DNA of 64,000 nt from RGIG3009 sp045630285 (GCA_045630285.1 JAZQSX010000062.1:36049-100048), one strand, 5' to 3'; counted from the stretch's first letter, positions 8,708 through 18,341 are shown. Notes: generated from the sequence alone by a model not told the origin. Translations and numbers: made by a program.

Positions 8708-9997
8708 TTACAACGGGAAAACTATCGACAACGAGGAAGCGTTTTCCTCAAAATCCGACATCAAGCGCTGCGTGACATCCTCCACGGTAAGCGACGCCAC
8801 CGCCTCCAAAAGATCAAACACACCAAATCCGTCCATGTGCGCTGCCGTCAGCAGGTCGCCACAGGATTCCGGATGATCCAGATCGCTGATCATCTGCCCG
8901 TACACGGCGTTGCGGGCCGCTGCAAAGTCGGCCGGATCGATACCGTCCCGCTGCAGACGTCGCACTTCGTCTCGGAACGCCGCCGCCACCGCATCGGGAT
9001 CCCGTGATTCGCCGCCGACGATCCACGTGCCGAAGCCCGGGCCGTTGAAATACTCGGCGTCGAACGAGGTGTTTATCAGCTCTTGCTTCATCAGCGCCGT
9101 GTAGAGCGCCGACGAACGGCCCGCCAGGATCTCCTCCAGCACCTGCGCCGCCGCCAACGCTTGCGGCGACTCTGCTTTCAACCCCTCGGTGGTATCCAAT
9201 GGCACCTTGTATCCGAGATAAAACAGCGGCACCGCCACCGGCATCGCCACCTCAGTACGAGACGAAACCGCTTCGCGCGGCTCACAAACCGGCGCACGGC
9301 TCGGCACGTTCGGCTCACACGGCCGCAAAAGACGGTCGGCGACCTCCTCCACCTGCTCGCACGTAACGTTTCCCGCTACCGCCAGCACCATATTATGGAG
9401 ATTATAAAACGTATCGTAGCAGGAATACAACAGCTCGGGGGTGATTTCCGCAATCGACTCCACCGTTCCCGCAATATCGGTGCGCACCGGGTGTTCTTTG
9501 TACAGGCCCGTCAGCAAATTGCAAAACACCCGACGGAACGGAGAATCTTCGCCCATGCGGATTTCCTGCCCGATGATGCCCCGTTCTTTTTCGACGGTTT
9601 TTTCGGTAAAATACGGTTTTTGCACGAAATCAAGCAGAATTTCCAGCGAATCCGTCAGGTTTTGTGTGCAGGTAAACAAGTACGCCGTCTCGTCAAACGA
9701 GGTAAACGCATTGGCGTTGGCGCCCGTCTCGGCGTACCGTTCAAACGCATCGCAATCCTCATTTTCAAACAGCTTATGCTCAAGATAATGCGCCGTGCCT
9801 GCCGGGAGCAGGATCGGCTCCCCTTTTCCGTTTGTGAGGCAGGCGGTGTCGATCGCCCCGTAATTGGTAGCAAACACCGCATAGGACGTGACGAATTTTT
9901 TCTTCGGCCACACATAGATCGGAAGACCCGAACGGTGGCGAAGAAAATAACAGCTTTCTTCCGCTCTGTCACTGCGGATTTCTTTCCACTCAGCCAT
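8708..9997 (-). CDS. yfmH: M16-family zinc metallopeptidase, catalytic partner (YfmH-like)
   Basis: Insulinase-type peptidase of about 429 aa. The inverted zinc motif H70-Y-L-E73-H74 is intact, with the downstream Glu-rich QEIRMGEDSP region supplying the third ligand as in the family. Start ATG 9997 follows AGGAGG; the longer upstream reading runs into the previous gene. It overlaps that gene (another M16 member) by 8 nt, the arrangement of the Bacillus yfmF-yfmH pair, of which related proteins are annotated as associated with EF-P 5-aminopentanol modification. The physiological substrate is unknown. Confidence 0.9.
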   Translation of the reverse strand: MAEWKEIRSDRAEESCYFLRHRSGLPIYVWPKKKFVTSYAVFATNYGAIDTACLTNGKGEPILLPAGTAHYLEHKLFENEDCDAFERYAETGANANAFTSFDETAYLFTCTQNLTDSLEILLDFVQKPYFTEKTVEKERGIIGQEIRMGEDSPFRRVFCNLLTGLYKEHPVRTDIAGTVESIAEITPELLYSCYDTFYNLHNMVLAVAGNVTCEQVEEVADRLLRPCEPNVPSRAPVCEPREAVSSRTEVAMPVAVPLFYLGYKVPLDTTEGLKAESPQALAAAQVLEEILAGRSSALYTALMKQELINTSFDAEYFNGPGFGTWIVGGESRDPDAVAAAFRDEVRRLQRDGIDPADFAAARNAVYGQMISDLDHPESCGDLLTAAHMDGFGVFDLLEAVASLTVEDVTQRLMSDFEENASSLSIVFPL

Positions 9998-11270
9998 CGG
10001 CGTTATCCTCCTGTGCCAGCAGATATACACACTCGCAACGCAACCGACGGGCGGCACGAATGACCGCCTCCCGATCCACCGCTTCCACCGAGCGGCACAG
10101 CTCCTGCGGAGTATCGCATTTCGGCAGCAGCGTTTGCGAAATATACCAGCCCGCTATACCCGACTGCGAATCGTCGATCACTTCGGCGCCCTGGATCACG
10201 CAGCGGCGTGCCGCCTCCATATCCTCGTCGGTAAACTCGCCGTTGGCGATCGCCTCGATCTGGCGCAGAATCTCCTGCTCGGCACGCTCGGCATTCGCTT
10301 CGTCCACACCGCTTTGTACCAGCAGCACACCCTTCATTCGATCGTACGACGAAGAACAATAATAACACAAGCTCAATTTTTCACGCACGTTGCGGAACAA
10401 CAGCGAGGACGGCGTTGCGCCCAAAATGGCATTCATCAGCCGTGTGGCAGCCACGTCCTCGTGCGGCTCGGCACAATCGGTGCGGAATCCCATGACCAGC
10501 TTGGATTGCTTGATCGCCATACGCTCGGTATGGCGGCACAAGGTGGGCAAATGAGAAGTAACGTCGGTAGCACACCGCACAAGGGTCCGTTCCTCCACCG
10601 TAGAAAATCCACGGCAAAACGCCTCTTCCACCTGCGGCATTGCCCCGTCGTTCTGCACGATCACACGTACCGTCGCCTCCCGCAGCGCTCGCTTCCACGC
10701 AACCGTAAGCCGTTCGGGAGTCAACGCTTCAATAACCTCTGCACTGCCGAATCTACCGATGCCGTACGCCTCGTCGGGACACAGCAATTCCTCGGCACGG
10801 CGGCGGGCATACCAGCGCTTGTCGTTGATCTGCGCACGCACCGTCTCCGCCAAGCAGCGGCGCTCGGTCTCCACGTCCTCAGTGCGGAACACGCCGCCCT
10901 CCAACGCCGGGCGAAACAGCATCTCACACAACAGCTCCGCACAAGCGGCGGTAACCTGTTCGCCGTTCAACGCATAGCGGTCAGCAGTGGCCTCGGCGGT
11001 AAACAGCAACAGCTGCGCCTCGCCGACACGTAACACACTTCCCGTCACCGCTGCGCCGTACAGCTCATTTAACCGGCGGTGAAGCGCCGTGAAATCGGGA
11101 TACGCCGCACACGCCCGTGTCAACAAACCGGGCAAAAGGGCGTACTCCTCCACCGTCTCACGGGACAACGGAAGAAACAGCCCCACATTGACCTGTGCCG
11201 TTTTGAAGCGTGCGTCCGGCAGCGTCATACACTCCACGCCCGCACACAGTTGTCGTATCGTCGGTTGCAC
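9990..11270 (-). CDS. yfmF: M16-family peptidase-like protein, non-catalytic partner (YfmF-like)
   Basis: 426 aa with the M16 double-domain fold pattern but no HxxEH zinc motif: the equivalent region reads YALLPGLLTRAC. Such degenerate subunits pair with an active one, here the overlapping downstream gene, to form a heterodimeric M16B protease. The start is GTG 11270 after GGAGG. Conserved late features include KQSKLVMGFRTDC and the LSLCYYCSSSYDRMKG segment typical of the C-terminal domain. It is the first gene of a two-gene operon. Confidence 0.88.
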   Translation of the reverse strand: MQPTIRQLCAGVECMTLPDARFKTAQVNVGLFLPLSRETVEEYALLPGLLTRACAAYPDFTALHRRLNELYGAAVTGSVLRVGEAQLLLFTAEATADRYALNGEQVTAACAELLCEMLFRPALEGGVFRTEDVETERRCLAETVRAQINDKRWYARRRAEELLCPDEAYGIGRFGSAEVIEALTPERLTVAWKRALREATVRVIVQNDGAMPQVEEAFCRGFSTVEERTLVRCATDVTSHLPTLCRHTERMAIKQSKLVMGFRTDCAEPHEDVAATRLMNAILGATPSSLLFRNVREKLSLCYYCSSSYDRMKGVLLVQSGVDEANAERAEQEILRQIEAIANGEFTDEDMEAARRCVIQGAEVIDDSQSGIAGWYISQTLLPKCDTPQELCRSVEAVDREAVIRAARRLRCECVYLLAQEDNADG

Positions 11271-11344
11271 AGCAATTCCTCCGTTTCGTAAGATTTTCTT
11301 TATTGTATCACACTTTTTTGCGTGAGAAAAGACTTATTTTCGAT

Positions 11345-12517
11345 TTATTCGTTACGAAGCGCCTCCACCGGCTGCAATCGGGAGGCTTTGTAGGCCGGAT
11401 ACACCCCGAACACGCCACCGATGAGCAGTGAAAATCCGAACAAGCCGAAGAACAGCCCCGTCGGGAACACCACGGCTACTCCCGCCGCCTGCAAAATGAG
11501 CAGCAGCACGATTGCGGGAAGCATTCCCAGCACCGCTCCTGCCGCCGACAAAATCACCGCCTCGGCGAGAAACTCCCACAGAATTCGTTTTTCGGTAGCG
11601 CCGATCGCCTTTTTGATGCCGATCTCCCGGGTTCGCTCCGACACCGCCGACAGCATCGACGTCACAATGCCAAACCCCGACACCACCAACGAAATGGCGC
11701 TGAGCGCTGTCAGCACCAGCGCTACGACATCCACCAACTGCTCCAAGCGATCCTTTTGCACTGCCAAGTTATCGGTACGAAACGGGGCGTTGCCGTCATA
11801 CAACCGATCCAGTGCACGGTCGATGCGGCGCTGCGCCGTGTTGACCGACGCCGGCTTGACCCGCACCGCCACCTGGTCGAAAGCGATCTGGCCGGTGAGG
11901 TTGGTATGTGTGGTATACGGCATATACAGCATCCCGGGGATAAAGGACGTGAAATTCTGCAGCAAGCTGCTTCCGGTTTCGGTGATACCGACTACCGTCA
12001 GCTTTTCGGTATACTTTCCGTACCGCACCGTCACCTCTTTACCCACCAAATTGGTGCGCCCGTACAGCAGTCGTGCCAACGCTTCGTCCAGCACACAGAC
12101 TCTGGCTGACGTCTTGACGTCACCCGGTGTGATCAGCCGCCCGTGCAGCAGTTTTAGCGAAATGATCTGCCCCGCACCGGAATCAATGCCGCACAACACC
12201 GATTCTCCTGATGAAAAGGAAGTCGATACCGCCCCCATTTGTACCATCAACGGCATAGCGGTTTCCACGCAGGACAGCGCCCGGATCTCCTCGAGCGCCT
12301 CCTCGCCGATCAGCTCACCGCCACTCTCTGCCATAACCGATACCCCGTTGACACCCAGACTGTCCAGCTCCTCATTCACCAGCTGACGCCCCACCACGCC
12401 GATAACCGATACCGACGCCACCATCATCACACCAACCGCAATGCCAACCACCGTCAGCACGGTGCGATTGCGCTTGCGAAGCAGCCCCCGAAACGCTCCT
12501 TTTATCAGTTCTCCCAT
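11345..12517 (-). CDS. MacB-like ABC transporter permease
   Basis: 390 aa: one N-terminal membrane segment, a large extracytoplasmic domain (about 45-270) of the MacB periplasmic core type, then three C-terminal membrane segments with the FtsX-family region. The family segment REIGIKKAIGATEKRILWEFLAEA is visible after the second helix, and the protein ends with YPAYKASRLQPVEALRNE, diagnostic for MacB/FtsX permeases. It begins 4 nt after the upstream membrane-fusion gene. The ATPase that must energise it is not in the neighbourhood. Confidence 0.92.
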   Translation of the reverse strand: MGELIKGAFRGLLRKRNRTVLTVVGIAVGVMMVASVSVIGVVGRQLVNEELDSLGVNGVSVMAESGGELIGEEALEEIRALSCVETAMPLMVQMGAVSTSFSSGESVLCGIDSGAGQIISLKLLHGRLITPGDVKTSARVCVLDEALARLLYGRTNLVGKEVTVRYGKYTEKLTVVGITETGSSLLQNFTSFIPGMLYMPYTTHTNLTGQIAFDQVAVRVKPASVNTAQRRIDRALDRLYDGNAPFRTDNLAVQKDRLEQLVDVVALVLTALSAISLVVSGFGIVTSMLSAVSERTREIGIKKAIGATEKRILWEFLAEAVILSAAGAVLGMLPAIVLLLILQAAGVAVVFPTGLFFGLFGFSLLIGGVFGVYPAYKASRLQPVEALRNE

Positions 12518-12520
12518 GAC

Positions 12521-13441
12521 TTATTCCACCTGCACCGCCACAATGTTCCCGGACAATGCTTCGGGATCCTGTACCACCTGCGCACCGGGCGCCAACCCGG
12601 AAACCACCAGTACGCCGTCGCCGCATTCTTCCCCGAAGGTCGGCGCTTGTCGCTCTGCCGTGCCGTCCCCTTTATATACATATATATATTCCGCCCCCTC
12701 GTCGTCCTGCGCAATACAGGTGTATGGAACCAGCAATGCGTTTTCGATCACATTTACCACTACGCTGGCGCGAGCATTCAGTCCCGCCCGCAGCGAGGCG
12801 TCTATTTCATCCTCTTTCAGCGTCACGATCGCATCCACCACCGTCTCCGACATCGTGCCGAGGTATTCCTGATGCGCTGTGTCCGCAATATAACTGATTG
12901 TACCATGGTACACGTCTTTGGCAAACGCCACACCGGTGATCTCCACCACCTGTCCCACAGCCACACGGGACACGTACTTCTCCCGAATCATCACGGCAAT
13001 GTGCACCGTATCTCCCGAGGCGATCACCGCACACGGCTCGGCGCCGGTGGCGACCTCCCCCTGCCGAACGTTCAGCGTTGTTACCGTACCGCTGACCGGA
13101 GCCGTTACCGTTGACGGCGTGTTGATCGACACCCCTCCGCCGAATTGTGACAACACCTGCTTGGTGGCGTCCACGTCCACTGTAAACAGCACCTCTCCTG
13201 CCTGCACCGTTTGGCCCTCTCGCACACGGATCTCCTGCGCCACGCAGGGGCTTTCCACATACACCTCACTGCTGCTTGCCGTTTGTACCTTGCCGACGCA
13301 ATCGATCGTCTGTCGCACCGATCCGGTATTGACCGTCACAAGCTCCACCGCCGCCGTTTGCGGCGTCATACCGTTACGAACCAATAAGATAGCACCTATA
13401 ACGAGCACCGTGCCCGCTACTAACCACACATATTTTTTCAA
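12521..13441 (-). CDS. Membrane-fusion (MacA/HlyD-type) efflux adaptor
   Basis: 306 aa with one N-terminal membrane anchor (about 5-22), a lipoyl/barrel-sandwich hybrid split around a very short hairpin (VREGQTVQAGEVLFTVD early, SGTVTTLNVRQGEVATG later) and a beta-barrel domain. It partners the following MacB-like permease, with which it is almost contiguous. The start is TTG 13441 after AAAGGATG, an uncommon codon, chosen because no ATG or GTG fits the site. In Gram-positives such pairs export peptides, toxins or antibiotics; the cargo is unknown. Confidence 0.88.
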   Translation of the reverse strand: MKKYVWLVAGTVLVIGAILLVRNGMTPQTAAVELVTVNTGSVRQTIDCVGKVQTASSSEVYVESPCVAQEIRVREGQTVQAGEVLFTVDVDATKQVLSQFGGGVSINTPSTVTAPVSGTVTTLNVRQGEVATGAEPCAVIASGDTVHIAVMIREKYVSRVAVGQVVEITGVAFAKDVYHGTISYIADTAHQEYLGTMSETVVDAIVTLKEDEIDASLRAGLNARASVVVNVIENALLVPYTCIAQDDEGAEYIYVYKGDGTAERQAPTFGEECGDGVLVVSGLAPGAQVVQDPEALSGNIVAVQVE

Positions 13442-13538
13442 CCGATGTCATCCTTTCCGGAACTGCTGTTTTATCGGTGTTAGTGTTTGACGGCGCAGAG
13501 AAAATATAAGGACGATTTGGGATTTTTATAAAATAAAA

Positions 13539-13561
13539 AAGCAGGCTGACGTCGCCTGCTT
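13539..13561 (-). terminator. Terminator after radA
   Basis: 8-bp stem AAGCAGGC / GCCTGCTT, then TTTTATTTTATAAAA on the minus strand. It separates radA from the export pair, which therefore needs its own promoter in 13442-13538. Confidence 0.85.
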
Positions 13562-13566
13562 TTCTG

Positions 13567-14916
13567 TTAGAGTTTTTCGTACGCCTCACGCAGCGTGGCG
13601 GCACCAACGATTTCGATCGGGTAGGTGCCGGTCAAGGTTTTCAGCGTGTGCGCCGGTACGATCACACGGGTAAAGCCCAGCCGTGCCGCTTCAGCAATGC
13701 GCTGCTCGGCACACGAAACCGAGCGAAGCTCACCGGCAAGTCCCACCTCGCCGAAGGCGACCACACCTTCGTCCACCGGCTTGTCCTTCAAGCTGGACAC
13801 CAGTGCCAGCGCCACGGGGAGATCCGCCGCAGGCTCGTCCAGACGAAGGCCGCCGATAATGTTCAGGTAGGTGTCCAGATTCGAGAAAAAGAACCCGCAT
13901 CGTTTTTCCAGCACGGCGAGCAACAACGCCAAGCGGTTATTATCAAAGCCCGTTGCCATACGCCTCGGATTGCCAAAGCCGGTCGGAGAAACCAAGCCCT
14001 GCACCTCTGCCAACAACGGACGAGAGCCCTCCATAGTGCACGCAACACACGTGCCGCTGACGTTCTTCGGCCGTCCTGACAACAGCATCAGCGACGGATT
14101 TTCCACCTCGAATAAACCTTTATCCCGCATTTCAAAAACGCCGATCTCGTTCGTCGAGCCGTAGCGGTTTTTAGCACAGCGCAGCATACGATAATTGCTG
14201 TGCGGATCGCCTTCAAAGTACAGCACGCAGTCCACGATGTGCTCCATCACCTTCGGGCCCGCAATCGCACCGTCTTTGTTGACGTGACCGACAATAAACA
14301 CAGGAATATCCTCCCGCTTGGAAACACGCATCAACGCACCGGTGCATTCACGCACCTGCGTCACACTGCCGGGCGAGGAGGAAACCTCCGCAAGGCTCAC
14401 GGTCTGGATCGAGTCTACGATGACAATATCCGGCTTCTCCGACACCATGGTGTTGAGGATGACGTTCATATCCGTCTCGCACAGAAGCAGCAGATCGCCG
14501 TTGTCAACGCCCAACCGCTCGGCACGCAGCTTAATCTGCCGTGCCGATTCTTCGCCTGAAGCGTACAAGACGCGATAGCTTTGGCTGAGATGTCCGCAAA
14601 TTTGCAGCAGCAGCGTGGATTTTCCGATGCCAGGGTCACCGCCGATGAGCATCATCCCACCCGGCACGATACCGCCGCCCAGCACACGGTCCAGCTCCGC
14701 CATACCCGTCGGGAAGCGTGTTTCCGCCTGCGTGTCGATCGCATCAATGCGATACACCTCAGCCTTGGTGCCGGTTGCCGACCCCGAACGAGTCGGCACG
14801 ATTACCTCTTCGCTGAGCGTGTTCCATTCCCCACACTGCGGGCACCGCCCCGACCATTTTGGAAATTGACCGCCGCATTCGGTACAGATATAGACGCTTT
14901 TTTGCTTTCCTGCCAT
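13567..14916 (-). CDS. radA: DNA repair protein RadA (Sms)
   Basis: RecA-related, DnaB-like helicase that drives branch migration in recombination. 449 aa, the usual length. The N-terminal C4 zinc finger (CTECG...CPQCGEWNT) is intact, followed by Walker A GGDPGIGKST, the RadA-specific KNRYG motif and a C-terminal Lon-protease-like domain with LRLDEPAADLPVALALVSSL. Start ATG 14916 follows AAGGAG. It sits downstream of the cwlD-like amidase gene on the same strand. Confidence 0.97.
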   Translation of the reverse strand: MAGKQKSVYICTECGGQFPKWSGRCPQCGEWNTLSEEVIVPTRSGSATGTKAEVYRIDAIDTQAETRFPTGMAELDRVLGGGIVPGGMMLIGGDPGIGKSTLLLQICGHLSQSYRVLYASGEESARQIKLRAERLGVDNGDLLLLCETDMNVILNTMVSEKPDIVIVDSIQTVSLAEVSSSPGSVTQVRECTGALMRVSKREDIPVFIVGHVNKDGAIAGPKVMEHIVDCVLYFEGDPHSNYRMLRCAKNRYGSTNEIGVFEMRDKGLFEVENPSLMLLSGRPKNVSGTCVACTMEGSRPLLAEVQGLVSPTGFGNPRRMATGFDNNRLALLLAVLEKRCGFFFSNLDTYLNIIGGLRLDEPAADLPVALALVSSLKDKPVDEGVVAFGEVGLAGELRSVSCAEQRIAEAARLGFTRVIVPAHTLKTLTGTYPIEIVGAATLREAYEKL

Positions 14917-14938
14917 ACCGATACTCCTTCTTTGGACA

Positions 14939-15634
14939 TCAAAAATAGGTCACCAATCCCGCCGCCACAGCAAACGCCAATTGCTGTTGATAGGCGGGGG
15001 TTTTCAGGTTGTTTAGTTCCGTCGGGTTGGATAAAAAGCCACATTCTACCAAGATCATCGGCCGTGTGGCCCGATCCAGCAGGAACACGTCCGCCGTCCC
15101 CCGCTTGATCTCACGGGTATTGGTCGGTTGCAACAACTCCACGATCTGTTCCCGCACGCTTTCGGCAAGAACACGGCTCTCCTCGGTGTTTTTGGAATAA
15201 AAAATCTGCGCACCGTCGTACTGCGGCTGCGTAAACTTATTCTGGTGGATGCTGACGGTAATATCCGCTTCTTCCGCCATTGCCAACCGGTTGCGCATAT
15301 CGCTGACCTTGCGCTCCCGCAGGGTCGTTCCTTCCGTGTTCAGCATCACATCGGTCTCACGGGTCATGCGCACCGTATAGCCCAGCACCGTCAGCATATC
15401 CCGAAGCGGCAGAGATACCGCTAAATTGAGGTGCTTTTCCAACGTGCCGTCCGCCGCTTCTGCTCCTCCGTCAGCGCCGCCGTGTCCCGGATCGATCACG
15501 ATGTACGGCGCTTCTTCACGGGAGCCGTGCGCCGCACGGCGATCGGTAACACCCCACATCACCGTCAGCAACACAGCACCGCAGATCAACACGATCGCCA
15601 CGTCGATTGCCGTAGAACGAAAACTCCGCTTCAC
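14939..15634 (-). CDS. cwlD: N-acetylmuramoyl-L-alanine amidase (Amidase_3, CwlD-like)
   Basis: Zinc amidase cleaving between MurNAc and L-Ala. 231 aa from GTG 15634: the AAAGGAGGG site touches the ATG at 15640 but lies 6 nt from the GTG. One membrane segment (about 8-28), then the catalytic domain with DPGHGGADGGAE (first His and metal site), a Glu in LEKHLNLAVSL, SIHQNKF with the second His, and VECGFLSNPTE with the catalytic Glu. CwlD family members make muramic delta-lactam in spore cortex, which fits the SpoVD and SpoIID genes in the window, but general amidases share the fold. Confidence 0.88.
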   Translation of the reverse strand: MKRSFRSTAIDVAIVLICGAVLLTVMWGVTDRRAAHGSREEAPYIVIDPGHGGADGGAEAADGTLEKHLNLAVSLPLRDMLTVLGYTVRMTRETDVMLNTEGTTLRERKVSDMRNRLAMAEEADITVSIHQNKFTQPQYDGAQIFYSKNTEESRVLAESVREQIVELLQPTNTREIKRGTADVFLLDRATRPMILVECGFLSNPTELNNLKTPAYQQQLAFAVAAGLVTYF

Positions 15635-15675
15635 ACGCATCCCTCCTTTGCATACATACGCAGGAGGGGGACAAA

Positions 15676-16284
15676 TTATCGCAGTTTATTCTTGTTGTTC
15701 CGATTTCCTTTGTACATCAGCTTCTGTCCAAACGTAAATTGGCGGTAGCCAATGTAGTACGACGCCCAGGACACCACTACGATCACGATCGTGGGAATCA
15801 GCGACAACACGATCCCCGACCACGAAATATCGGCAGCCGGCACGCTCCACACCGTGCCCATTGACCAGGCGATGATCGGATACAGCGCAAAATTCGCTCC
15901 ACGGTACAGCATAATGTACTGCGGCCAGAAGCCGATCAGCTTTTCCGCCACCAGAACAACAAACGCCACCACGGCGGGGATCACCGAAATAAGACCCACC
16001 TTTAATCCCAGATGTGGGTCACCCTTGGCCGTGCCGAACATCACGGGGCCGCCGTCTTTGGTTCCCTGCTTCCACATCTCGGCGTACACGATCGTCAGCG
16101 TCAGGAAGGTCTGGATGAGCAGCGCAATAAAATTGGTAAGAAACGCTTCTGCCGGGGTTGCTTCGCCCTTCGGCGAGATCGCCAGCGCAATAATACCTAC
16201 CGAAAAGTACATAAACGTACCCATTACCGTCGCCAGAACGCAGCGTCCGTACAGTTTCAATGCTCGTTTAAACAAATCGTTCAT
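15676..16284 (-). CDS. Hypothetical polytopic membrane protein
   Basis: 202 aa, not recognised. Start ATG 16284 follows GAGGTG. About five hydrophobic segments are visible (around residues 16-36, 48-66, 93-115, 130-147 and 157-180), and the C-terminus is a basic cytoplasmic tail with Lys, Arg and Asn. A polar loop with WKQGTKDGGPV separates segments two and three. It has its own promoter, divergent from the GH5-like gene, and is probably the first gene before cwlD. Confidence 0.7.
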   Translation of the reverse strand: MNDLFKRALKLYGRCVLATVMGTFMYFSVGIIALAISPKGEATPAEAFLTNFIALLIQTFLTLTIVYAEMWKQGTKDGGPVMFGTAKGDPHLGLKVGLISVIPAVVAFVVLVAEKLIGFWPQYIMLYRGANFALYPIIAWSMGTVWSVPAADISWSGIVLSLIPTIVIVVVSWASYYIGYRQFTFGQKLMYKGNRNNKNKLR

Positions 16285-16307
16285 TGTACTTCACCTCACA
16301 ACACCTA

Positions 16308-16337
16308 ATAATAGCATACCCGCAAAGACCTTGTCAA
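16308..16337 (-). promoter_or_regulatory. Sigma-A promoter of the 15.7-kb membrane protein gene
   Basis: Minus-strand TTGACA (16337-16332), 18-bp spacer, TATTAT (16313-16308). Confidence 0.65.
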
Positions 16338-16345
16338 CAAAGGAC

Positions 16346-16375
16346 TTTACTTTCCCTCGGGGTCCGTGGTACAAT
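16346..16375 (+). promoter_or_regulatory. Probable promoter of the GH5-like gene
   Basis: TTTACT (16346-16351), 18-bp spacer, TACAAT (16370-16375), back to back with the divergent promoter of the neighbouring gene. Confidence 0.5.
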
Positions 16376-16407
16376 GAAGCCAACACAAGGTCAAAGGAGC
16401 GATCACT

Positions 16408-18270
16408 ATGCAACGTGAGTTTTTGATCGGCTGCAATTATTGGGCATCCAACGCCGGTACCGAGATGTGGAATCAATGGGATCCCGCTGCGATCCGTGAG
16501 GATTTGCGGGTGCTGTCGGTGCACGGCGTTTCATGTATGCGTGTGTTCCCCAACTGGCGGGATTTTCAACCCGTCGTTCCCATCATCGACAGCCACGGAC
16601 ACGTCCGTGAGTACCGTATGGCGGGTGGCGAAAAAGCCTCCGACACCTCGTTTTTGGATCCCGTCATGCTGGATCGCTTCGAAGCGTTTTGTGATCTGTG
16701 CGACGAGTTCGGTATTCGCCTCATCGTCGGTCTTATCACCGGGTTTATGAGCGGGCAGACGTACGTTCCCACCGCTTTGTACGGGAAAAACGTACTCACC
16801 GATCCTACCGCACTGTTGTTTGAGCAGCGCTTTGTGCGTGGGTTTGTACAGCGGTTCCGTGACCGTGATACCATTTATGCGTGGGATCTCGGTAACGAGT
16901 GTAACAACCTGGACCACGTGCCTCACGAGGCGGCGGCGACCACATGGAGCCTGACGATCGCCAACGCCATTCGTGCCGCCGATCCCACACGACCCGTGAT
17001 CTCGGGTATGCACGGATTGGCGCCCGGCTGGGATCAAGGATCGTGGACGATCCAAGGGCAAGCGGAGGCATGTGATATTCTCACCACCCACCCGTATCCG
17101 TACTTCGTTCCCTATGCAGGGCACGATCCGATCGGCTCTATGCGCACGGCGCTCCACGCAACCTGCGAAACCAAATACTACGGCGACATCGGCAATCGTC
17201 CTTGTTTGGTGGAGGAAATCGGCACGCTTGGGCCGATGATCTGCTCCGACGAGACCGCCGCAGCGTTTATGCGGGTCAACCTGTGGTCTAACAAGATCCA
17301 CGGCGCTCAGGGTGTTATGTGGTGGTGCGCCAACGAACAAACCAACCTGACCCACACGCCGTATACCTACTGTATGAACGAGCTGGAGCTGGGTATGCGG
17401 TATGCCGACGGGTCTCCGAAGCCCGTCTTGCTTGAAACAGCGAAATTCGTCGAGCAGCTTCGCTCGCTTTCCTTTGCTCTTCCCCCTTGCGAGGAAGATG
17501 CCGTTTGCATCTCCACGATCAGCCAAAAGCAGTGGGGCGTCGCCTATATGACCTGCTGTCTGGCGAAGCAAGCCGGACTAAACCTGCGATATATGGCACA
17601 CGATCAGGCGTTACCGGACTCCCGTGTGTATCTGCTTCCCTCGGTTGCCGGCACGTCCGTCCTTCCTCGGGAAACGTATCTGGAGCTGGAGCGGCGGGTG
17701 CGTGACGGCGCCACGCTGTACCTCTCCGTTGACAACGTCTTTTTGGCGGGCTTCGAGCCGTTATGCGGCCTGCGGGTGCTGGATTCCTGCGCCGGGCGGG
17801 CGGGTACGGTGACGTTGGGCGACACGACCCTTCCCATCACCCGTGACCGTGAGTTCCGTCTGGAAGCGACTACCGCCTCCGTGCTGGCTACCGATGACCG
17901 TGGTAATCCCGCCGTGGCGGTAAATCGGCTGGGAAACGGGCGGGTGATCTGTGTCAACTTCCCGCTGGAAGCGATGCTGCTGGACAAAAACGAGTTCACC
18001 AACGACGATTATCACACGGTGTACCGCACCGTATTTGCCGATATTCTTGCTGAAAAAGCGGTGACCACAGCGAACCCGTTTGTCGGCGTGACCTTACACC
18101 CTGACGACGACGGCAGTATCGTGTGTGCCGCTGTCAATTATTCGGCAACGCCGCAGCAGCCGCAGTTCGTGCTAAAGGACGGTGTCACGATGATCGAAAC
18201 GCTGCACGGTGGCACCGAGACTATTCCGCCGTTTGACGCTTGCTTCTTCCGCGTCAAAGCCGAAAAATAA
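16408..18270 (+). CDS. GH5-like glycoside hydrolase, cytoplasmic
   Basis: 620 aa. The N-terminal half is a (beta/alpha)8 glycosidase: GCNYWASNAGTEMW at the start, the acid/base motif DLGNECNNL (Glu164) and the nucleophile motif VEEIGT (Glu269/Glu270) with a following WWCANE. The order and spacing fit clan A, GH5-type retaining enzymes. The C-terminal part (about 370-620) resembles the trimerisation-like and beta-sandwich regions of family A beta-galactosidases. There is no signal peptide, so it should act on imported oligosaccharides. Exact substrate (manno-, gluco- or galactoside) cannot be decided. Start ATG 16408 after GGAGCG. Confidence 0.8.
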   Translation: MQREFLIGCNYWASNAGTEMWNQWDPAAIREDLRVLSVHGVSCMRVFPNWRDFQPVVPIIDSHGHVREYRMAGGEKASDTSFLDPVMLDRFEAFCDLCDEFGIRLIVGLITGFMSGQTYVPTALYGKNVLTDPTALLFEQRFVRGFVQRFRDRDTIYAWDLGNECNNLDHVPHEAAATTWSLTIANAIRAADPTRPVISGMHGLAPGWDQGSWTIQGQAEACDILTTHPYPYFVPYAGHDPIGSMRTALHATCETKYYGDIGNRPCLVEEIGTLGPMICSDETAAAFMRVNLWSNKIHGAQGVMWWCANEQTNLTHTPYTYCMNELELGMRYADGSPKPVLLETAKFVEQLRSLSFALPPCEEDAVCISTISQKQWGVAYMTCCLAKQAGLNLRYMAHDQALPDSRVYLLPSVAGTSVLPRETYLELERRVRDGATLYLSVDNVFLAGFEPLCGLRVLDSCAGRAGTVTLGDTTLPITRDREFRLEATTASVLATDDRGNPAVAVNRLGNGRVICVNFPLEAMLLDKNEFTNDDYHTVYRTVFADILAEKAVTTANPFVGVTLHPDDDGSIVCAAVNYSATPQQPQFVLKDGVTMIETLHGGTETIPPFDACFFRVKAEK

Positions 18271-18296
18271 TTCACAACAGAAAAACAAAATGTGAA

Positions 18297-18327
18297 AAAC
18301 CGCCTCCTGCTTGGCAGGAGGCGGTTT
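18297..18327. terminator. Bidirectional terminator between the GH5-like gene and gapA
   Basis: Stem AAACCGCCTCCTGC / GCAGGAGGCGGTTT with a 3-nt loop; a T run follows on each strand. It serves the two convergent genes. Confidence 0.9.
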
Positions 18328-18341
18328 TTGTCGTTGTCAGA

